Both the position numbers and the translations under genes were made by a program. The notes beneath the pieces were generated by a model. That model was not told where the DNA came from, did not search any database, and saw only the letters and a program-made list of their open reading frames with translations. From Pseudothauera rhizosphaerae (GTDB lineage Bacteria > Pseudomonadota > Gammaproteobacteria > Burkholderiales > Rhodocyclaceae), in assembly GCF_004801305.1 (NCBI RefSeq), contig NZ_SSOD01000007.1:62001-126000 (forward strand): DNA of 64,000 nucleotides, read 5' to 3'. Below, piece after piece: positions 58,935-64,000 of the stretch (position 1 is its first letter; the number at the start of each line of letters is the position of its first letter).

Positions 58935-61900
58935 TCCTCGCTCGCCCGGATGGCGGGCGCCGGCTTGCGCGAGAAGCGCGACAGCACCCAGACGAAGAAG
59001 ATCGGCACGAAGATCACCCCCAGCGAGGTCGCCGTGAGCATGCCGCCGATCACGCCGGTGCCGATGGCGCGCTGGCTGGCCGCGCCGGCGCCGGTGGCGA
59101 TGGCCAGCGGCACCACGCCGAGGATGAAGGCCAGCGAGGTCATGATGATGGGGCGGAAGCGCAGCCGCGCAGCCTGGATCGCGGCCTCGGCCAGCCCATG
59201 GCCCTGCGCGCGCAGGCTCTTGGCGAACTCCACGATGAGGATGGCGTTCTTCGCCGCCAGGCCGATGATGGTGATCAGGCCGACCTTGAAATACACGTCG
59301 TTGGGCATGCCCAGCAGGGTCACCATCAGCACCGCGCCGAGCGCGCCGATGGGCACGATCAGCATCACCGCGGCCGGGATGGCCCAGCTCTCGTACAAGG
59401 CCACCAGCAGCAGGAACACCACCAGGAAGGACAGGCCGAGCAGCATCGGCGCCTGCGCCCCGGCGGAACGCTCCTGGTAGGACAGGCCGGTCCATTCGTA
59501 GCCGATGCCCTCGGGCAGTTCGGCGACGATGCGCTCCAGTTCGGCCATGGCCTCGCCGGTGCTGTGGCCGGGCGCGGCGTCGCCCGCGATCTTGAAGGCC
59601 GGGTAGCCGTTGTAGCGCGAGATCTGCACGGGGCCGTTCTCCCACGCCGTGGTGGCGAAGGCGGACAGCGGCACCTGCTCGCCGCCGGCGTTGGGCACGT
59701 AGAGCTGGAGGATGCGCTCCGGCGTCATGCGGTCGCGCACGTCGGCCTGCACCACCACGCGCTGCAGGCGCCCGAGGTTGGCGAAGTCGGCCACGGTGGC
59801 CGAGCCGTAGGCGCTGGCAAGCGCCGTGCGGATGGCGCCGAAGCCCACGCCCAGGGCCTCGGCCTTCTCGCGGTCGATGTCCAGGCGCAGCTGGGGCGCG
59901 TCTTCCAGGCCCTCCATCATCGCGTAGGCGATCACCGGCGAGGTGTTGGCCTTGTACAGCAGCTGGTCGCGCGCGGCGAGCAGCGTCTCGCGGCCGACGC
60001 CGCCGCGGTCCTGCAGGCGCAGGGCGAAGCCGCTGGCGTTGCCCAGGCCGTCGATGGGCGGCGGGTCCACGGCCATCACCCGGGCGTCGGCGAGGCCGGC
60101 GAAGCGGGCGTTGAAGGCGGCCGCCTCGTCGCTGGCCGACTCGCCCCGGCCGCGCGCGGACCAGTCCTTCAGCATGGGAAAGCTCAGCCCCGCGTTCTGC
60201 CCGGTGCCGGAAAAGCTGAAGCCCATGATCATGGTGGTCGACTGCATGGTCTCGCGCGCGAGCAGCCAGTCTTCCAGTTCCTTCACCACGGCCGCGGTGC
60301 GCGCATGGGTGGCGCCCGGCGGCAGTTGCGCGTCGATGATGAAATAGCCCTGGTCCTCCACCGGCACGAAGGATTCCGGCAGGCGCAGGTAGAAGAAGCC
60401 CAGCACCGCCACGATCACGGCGTAGATCAGCATGTAGCGCCCGGTGCGCCGCAGCAGACGGGCGTTGAGCCCCCCGAAGCGCTCGACGAGGCGGCCGAAG
60501 GCGCGGTTGAAGCCGCCGAAGAAGCCGGTCTTTTCGGCGTGGTGGCCCTTGGGAATCGGCTTGAGCAGGGTGGCGCACAGCGCCGGGGTGAAGCTCAGCG
60601 CGAGGAAGCCGGAGAACAGGATGGAGACCGCCAGCGACAGCGAGAACTGGCGGTAGATCACCCCCACCGAGCCGCTCATGAAGGCCAGCGGGAAGAACAC
60701 CGCCGAGAGCACCAGGGTGATGCCGACGATGGCGCCGGAGACCTGCCGCATGGCCTTGATGGTGGCCTCGCGCGGGCTCAGCCCTTCCTCGGCCATGATG
60801 CGCTCGACGTTCTCCACCACCACGATGGCGTCGTCCACCAGGATGCCGATGGCCAGCACCATGCCGAACATGGTCATCATGTTCACCGAGAAGCCCAGCG
60901 CGTACATCATCGCCAGCGTGCCGGCCAGGCACACCGGCACCACGATGGTCGGCACCAGGGTGTAGCGGAAGTTCTGCAGGAACAGGAACATCACCAGGAA
61001 CACCAGCACCACGGCCTCGGCCAGGGTCATCAGCACCTTGTCGATGGCCACGTCGACGAAGCGCGAGGTGTCGTAGGGCACCGAGTATTCGATGTCGGCC
61101 GGGAAGTTCTGCGACAGTTCCGCCAGGCGCGCCTTGACCGCAGAGGCGGTGGCCAGCGCGTTGGCGCCGGGGCTGAGCTGCACCGCCGCGCCCACGGCCT
61201 GCTTGCCGTCCTTGGACAACTCGAAGTTGTAGTCCTGGCGGCCGACCTCCAGGCGCGCCACGTCGGCCAGGGTCACCCTGGAGCCGTCGGCGTTGGCGCG
61301 CAGCACGATGCGGCCGAATTCCTCCGGTGTGGCCAGCATGCCCTTGACCGCGATGGTGGCGGAAAGCTCCTGCTCCGCGCTGCCGGGCCGGCTGCCGAAG
61401 CTGCCGGCCGGCACCTGCGTGTTCTGCGCGGCGACCGCGGCATTCACGTCGGCCACCGACAGCCCGTAGCCGAGCAGCTTCTGCGGGTCGATCCACACCC
61501 GCATCGCCGCCTCGGCGCCGAAGAACTGCACCTTGCCCACGCCGGGCACGCGGCGGATCTCGTTGTTGATGTTGCGCGCGGCATAGTCGGCCAGGCCGAC
61601 CACGTCGCGGCCGGCGGCGGCGTCCCTGTAGGTCAGCGCGTAGATCATCAGGAAGCCGGTGCTGGCCTGCTCGATCTGCAGGCCCTGCGTGAGCACCTCG
61701 CTGGGCAGGCGCGCCTCGGCCTTCTTGATGCGGTTCTGCACGTCCACCTGGGCCAGGTCGGGATCGGTGCCGGGCGCGAAGGTGACGGTGATCTCGCCCA
61801 TGCCGGCCGAGCTGCTGGACGATTCGTAATACAGCAGGCCCTTGGCGCCGTTGAGTTCCTCCTCGATGACGCTGGTCACCGAATCGACCACGGTGGACGC

Positions 61901-62059
61901 CGAGGCGCCGGGATAGGTCGCCCAGATCGAAATCTGCGGCGGCGCCACCACCGGATACTGCGACACGGGCAGGGAAGGGATCGCCAGCAGGCCGGCCAGC
62001 GTGATGAAGATGGCGACCACCCAGGCGAAGTTGGGGCGGTCGATGAAGAACTTGGACAT
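58931..62059 (-). CDS. RND multidrug efflux pump, AcrB/MexB type
   Basis: 1042-residue inner-membrane HAE1-family proton antiporter. The N-terminus MSKFFIDRPNFAWVVAIFI, the proton-relay GILVDDAIVVVENVER in helix 4, and the repeat porter and docking domains are typical of AcrB. Downstream of the adaptor by 44 bases and overlapping the channel gene by GTGA, so the three genes form one operon. Confidence 0.96.
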   Translation of the reverse strand: MSKFFIDRPNFAWVVAIFITLAGLLAIPSLPVSQYPVVAPPQISIWATYPGASASTVVDSVTSVIEEELNGAKGLLYYESSSSSAGMGEITVTFAPGTDPDLAQVDVQNRIKKAEARLPSEVLTQGLQIEQASTGFLMIYALTYRDAAAGRDVVGLADYAARNINNEIRRVPGVGKVQFFGAEAAMRVWIDPQKLLGYGLSVADVNAAVAAQNTQVPAGSFGSRPGSAEQELSATIAVKGMLATPEEFGRIVLRANADGSRVTLADVARLEVGRQDYNFELSKDGKQAVGAAVQLSPGANALATASAVKARLAELSQNFPADIEYSVPYDTSRFVDVAIDKVLMTLAEAVVLVFLVMFLFLQNFRYTLVPTIVVPVCLAGTLAMMYALGFSVNMMTMFGMVLAIGILVDDAIVVVENVERIMAEEGLSPREATIKAMRQVSGAIVGITLVLSAVFFPLAFMSGSVGVIYRQFSLSLAVSILFSGFLALSFTPALCATLLKPIPKGHHAEKTGFFGGFNRAFGRLVERFGGLNARLLRRTGRYMLIYAVIVAVLGFFYLRLPESFVPVEDQGYFIIDAQLPPGATHARTAAVVKELEDWLLARETMQSTTMIMGFSFSGTGQNAGLSFPMLKDWSARGRGESASDEAAAFNARFAGLADARVMAVDPPPIDGLGNASGFALRLQDRGGVGRETLLAARDQLLYKANTSPVIAYAMMEGLEDAPQLRLDIDREKAEALGVGFGAIRTALASAYGSATVADFANLGRLQRVVVQADVRDRMTPERILQLYVPNAGGEQVPLSAFATTAWENGPVQISRYNGYPAFKIAGDAAPGHSTGEAMAELERIVAELPEGIGYEWTGLSYQERSAGAQAPMLLGLSFLVVFLLLVALYESWAIPAAVMLIVPIGALGAVLMVTLLGMPNDVYFKVGLITIIGLAAKNAILIVEFAKSLRAQGHGLAEAAIQAARLRFRPIIMTSLAFILGVVPLAIATGAGAASQRAIGTGVIGGMLTATSLGVIFVPIFFVWVLSRFSRKPAPAIRASEE

Positions 62060-62103
62060 GGGGCTTTATCCTCGGCAAGCGCGCGCGGCGGCGACGCCTG
62101 GAT

Positions 62104-63258
62104 TCAGGGGCGGGCGTCGGAAACGGGCCGGGCCGGCGCGGCCACGGCGACCTTGTCGCCGGGATTGGCGCTGCCTCCGACGATCACCCGCTCGCCGGGC
62201 CGCAGCCCTTCCACGACGTGCCAGTCCGCCCCGCGCATCGCGCCGGTGCGCACCGGCCGCGCCTCGACCACCTCGTCCACGCCCACCACCAGCACCTGCG
62301 CGGTGCCGTCGGTGCCGCGCCGCACCGCGCGCTGCGGCACCAGGATGGCCTGCGAATCGAGGCCCTGGGCGACGTGCACGCGCACGTACATGCCCGGCAG
62401 CAGCAGCGCGTCCGGGTTGGCGAACAGGCCGCGCAGCGACACCTGGCCGGTGCCGCGGTCCACGGTGACGTCGGAGAACAGCAGGCGGCCGTCGCGCCGT
62501 TCGGCGGTGCCCTCGACGGTGAGCGAGATCGGCGCGCTTTCGCCGCCGTCCCGCGCCAGCCGGCCTTCGGCCAGCGCGGCGCGCAGGCGCAGCAGGTCGG
62601 CGGCCGACTGCTTGAAATCCGCATGGATCGGGTCGAGCTGCTGGATGATGGCCAGCGGCGTGGCCTCACCCTGCCCCACCAGCGCCCCTTCGGTGACCAG
62701 GGCGCGGCCGATGCGCCCGGTGATGGGCGCGCTGACCGTGGCATAGCCCAGGTTCAGCTTCGCCGTGTCCACCTCGGCAGCGGCCGACTGGCGCGCCGCC
62801 CGCGCGCTCCTGAACGCGGCCTGGGCGGCGTCGAAGTCCTGCTGGCTGACGGCCTCGATCTCCACCAGCGGCGTGTAGCGCCGCAGTACCGCCTCGGCCT
62901 CGAACAGCGCCGCCTCGGCGCGCGCCAGTTCGCCTTCCGCACGCGCCAGCGCGGCCTTGAACGGCGCCGGGTCGATCTGGAACAGCAGTTGGCCGGCCCG
63001 GACGTCGGCGCCTTCCTCGAAATGGCGGCGGAGCACGATGCCGGCCACCCGCGCGCGCACCTCGGCCACCCGCACCGGCTCGATGCGGCCGGGCAGTTCG
63101 CTGCTCAGTTCGAAGGGCTCGGCCCGTACCGTGACCACTTCGACGGCCGGCGGCGCGGCCTCCGGCGGGCCGCCCTGCTCCGCGCCGCATCCGGCGACCA
63201 GCCCCACGGCGGCGAGCACGAGCAGTCGTTGCATTCCTGGACCCTTCATCGTCGGCAC
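62104..63258 (-). CDS. RND periplasmic adaptor (membrane fusion) lipoprotein
   Basis: 384 residues. Type II signal peptide with lipobox GLVAGC (Cys24), then beta-barrel, lipoyl and alpha-hairpin domains of the AcrA/MexA class (SELPGRIEPVRVAEVRARV, DPAPFKAALARAEGELARAEAAL, GYATVSAPITGRIGRALV). It links the RND pump to the outer-membrane channel. The first ATG (63258) has AAAGGTG upstream; 63234 would be a shorter start. Confidence 0.95.
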   Translation of the reverse strand: MPTMKGPGMQRLLVLAAVGLVAGCGAEQGGPPEAAPPAVEVVTVRAEPFELSSELPGRIEPVRVAEVRARVAGIVLRRHFEEGADVRAGQLLFQIDPAPFKAALARAEGELARAEAALFEAEAVLRRYTPLVEIEAVSQQDFDAAQAAFRSARAARQSAAAEVDTAKLNLGYATVSAPITGRIGRALVTEGALVGQGEATPLAIIQQLDPIHADFKQSAADLLRLRAALAEGRLARDGGESAPISLTVEGTAERRDGRLLFSDVTVDRGTGQVSLRGLFANPDALLLPGMYVRVHVAQGLDSQAILVPQRAVRRGTDGTAQVLVVGVDEVVEARPVRTGAMRGADWHVVEGLRPGERVIVGGSANPGDKVAVAAPARPVSDARP

Positions 63259-63309
63259 CTTTCAGCTATGGATTCGCAAAGGCGCCCATGGTGCCATGCG
63301 GAAGAAAAC

Positions 63310-63415
63310 GAATCAATTAAGATTCATTAGGAACCACAAACATCCAAATGGCCATTTTTCGTCTATATATCGTTAAATCTCCGTGGAACTTACGATGTTG
63401 AATCCAATGTGATTC
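63310..63415. promoter_or_regulatory. Two identical-half-site palindromes in the RND/TetR divergent region
   Basis: GAATC-N6-GATTC occurs twice, at 63310-63325 and 63400-63415, exactly 90 bases apart, inside the AT-rich 205-base gap between the efflux operon and the TetR gene. The second extends to TGAATC-N6-GATTCA. Each is a good size for a TetR-family dimer, and together they cover both divergent promoters. Confidence 0.6.
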
Positions 63416-63463
63416 ACATTTAAGATTTCGGCCCTTCCTTGTATGGAACGATGGTGAACTGCA

Positions 63464-64000
63464 ATGGCAACCCCTGGCGTTGAAGTGGAAGACGGCCGGA
63501 TACTGGCGGCACTGGCCCTGGCCCTGGTCGATCGGCCGCGGGCCTCCCTGCAGGAGCTGGCCGGTGCCATCGGCATCAGCAAGACGACGCTGTACCGCTT
63601 CTGCCGTACCCGCGAGCAATTGATCGAACGACTGATCAACCACGCCACCCAGGTGATCAGCGAAACCCTGCGCAAGGCGGAACTGGAGCAGGGGGGCCCG
63701 CTGGAAGGGCTCAGGCGCCTGCTCGCCAACAGCCTGGAACACCGCGAACTGACCGCCTTCCTGATGTACTACTGGAAGGACGCCTCGGTGACCCCCAGCG
63801 AGGAGGCCGAGTGGAATGCCACGCTCGATGCCTTTTTCCTGCGCGGGCAGCAGGCGGGCATGTTCCGCATCGACATCGCCGCGCCCGCCCTGACCGAGAT
63901 CTGGGTCAACATCCTCGTCGGACTGATGGATGCCGAGCGCCGCGGCCGGGTCGCCAGGAGCGGCCTGGCGGCGCTGGTGGAACGCGCCTTCCTTTATGGC
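63464..64000 (+). CDS. TetR-family regulator, C-terminus beyond window
   Basis: 179 codons are present and the frame is open to the window edge. The N-terminal helix-turn-helix is RASLQELAGAIGISKTTLYRF (about 28-48), followed by CRTREQLIERLINHA, typical of TetR proteins. The ATG at 63464 is in frame and no earlier start is possible, because an upstream ATG at 63443 meets a stop. Divergent from the RND operon, it is the likely repressor of the pump. Confidence 0.87.
   Translation, partial: MATPGVEVEDGRILAALALALVDRPRASLQELAGAIGISKTTLYRFCRTREQLIERLINHATQVISETLRKAELEQGGPLEGLRRLLANSLEHRELTAFLMYYWKDASVTPSEEAEWNATLDAFFLRGQQAGMFRIDIAAPALTEIWVNILVGLMDAERRGRVARSGLAALVERAFLYG

Noticed and set aside
62060..62078. 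A single fused product from 62078 to 57510 on the minus strand
   Set aside because: The long open frame is the channel gene frame extending by chance through the RND gene; the RND protein occupies another frame with all family motifs.
58913..62746. Plus-strand open frame of about 1270 codons opposite the RND operon
   Set aside because: It runs antisense to the whole AcrB-like gene and has shadow-type composition; no domain is recognisable.

Overview
This window is GC-rich chromosomal DNA from a Gram-negative bacterium. It is most likely a betaproteobacterium of the Azoarcus/Thauera type (Rhodocyclales). That placement is inferred from the codon bias, the gene content (LolB, ZapD, FtsEX-FtsY, glnA-ntrBC) and the conserved block lolB-ispE-tRNA-Gln-prs-rplY-pth-ychF. 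Genes are tightly packed. Many pairs share 4-base ATGA or GTGA overlaps (ftsY/ftsE/ftsX, M16b/rsmD/coaD, lolB/ispE, pth/ychF, birA/coaX, SPOR/coaE, ybhP/clsB-like, RuBisCO-like/cupin), which marks translationally coupled operons.

Layout. 1-9 kb: a rhomboid protease, a TPR membrane protein, YaiI, a DJ-1/PfpI protein, a ribbon-helix-helix protein, an ABC exporter and the AhpC-AhpF peroxidase system. 9-16 kb: ftsY-ftsE-ftsX facing an M16 peptidase pair, rsmD, coaD and a ferredoxin. 16-26 kb: a dynamin-like GTPase and mutM, then a TPR protein, lolB, ispE, tRNA-Gln, prs, rplY, pth and ychF. 26-34 kb: an accessory, probably iron-regulated locus with an MFS transporter, a methyltransferase, an AraC regulator, a large TonB-dependent receptor and a Fur-family regulator, with candidate Fur boxes. 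34-39 kb: gluQ, a CoA-binding protein, a cardiolipin-synthase-like pair, and a RuBisCO-like protein coupled to a cupin. 39-45 kb: a LysR regulator with an MFS transporter and a thioesterase, then nadA, a rhodanese and a CDF metal transporter.

45-50 kb is the nitrogen-control block. glnA is preceded by two NtrC-type sites, a good sigma-54 promoter and an unusual run of five stem-loops, and is followed by a DUF4124 protein, ntrB and ntrC. 50-57.5 kb: birA, coaX, a TrpB2-type tryptophan synthase beta chain, a SPOR protein, coaE, zapD, and a CBS-domain histidine kinase with a double-receiver regulator. 57.5-64 kb: an RND efflux operon (adaptor, pump, outer-membrane channel) divergent from a TetR regulator that is cut by the window edge.

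Points of most interest: the outer-membrane channel gene appears to have lost its lipoprotein signal through a small deletion and frame change; the RuBisCO-like/cupin pair suggests methylthioadenosine salvage into isoprenoid precursors; the metal-uptake locus contains an unexplained methyltransferase/exporter pair; and the glnA leader carries a five-hairpin array. No CRISPR array, prophage, insertion sequence or rRNA operon was seen.
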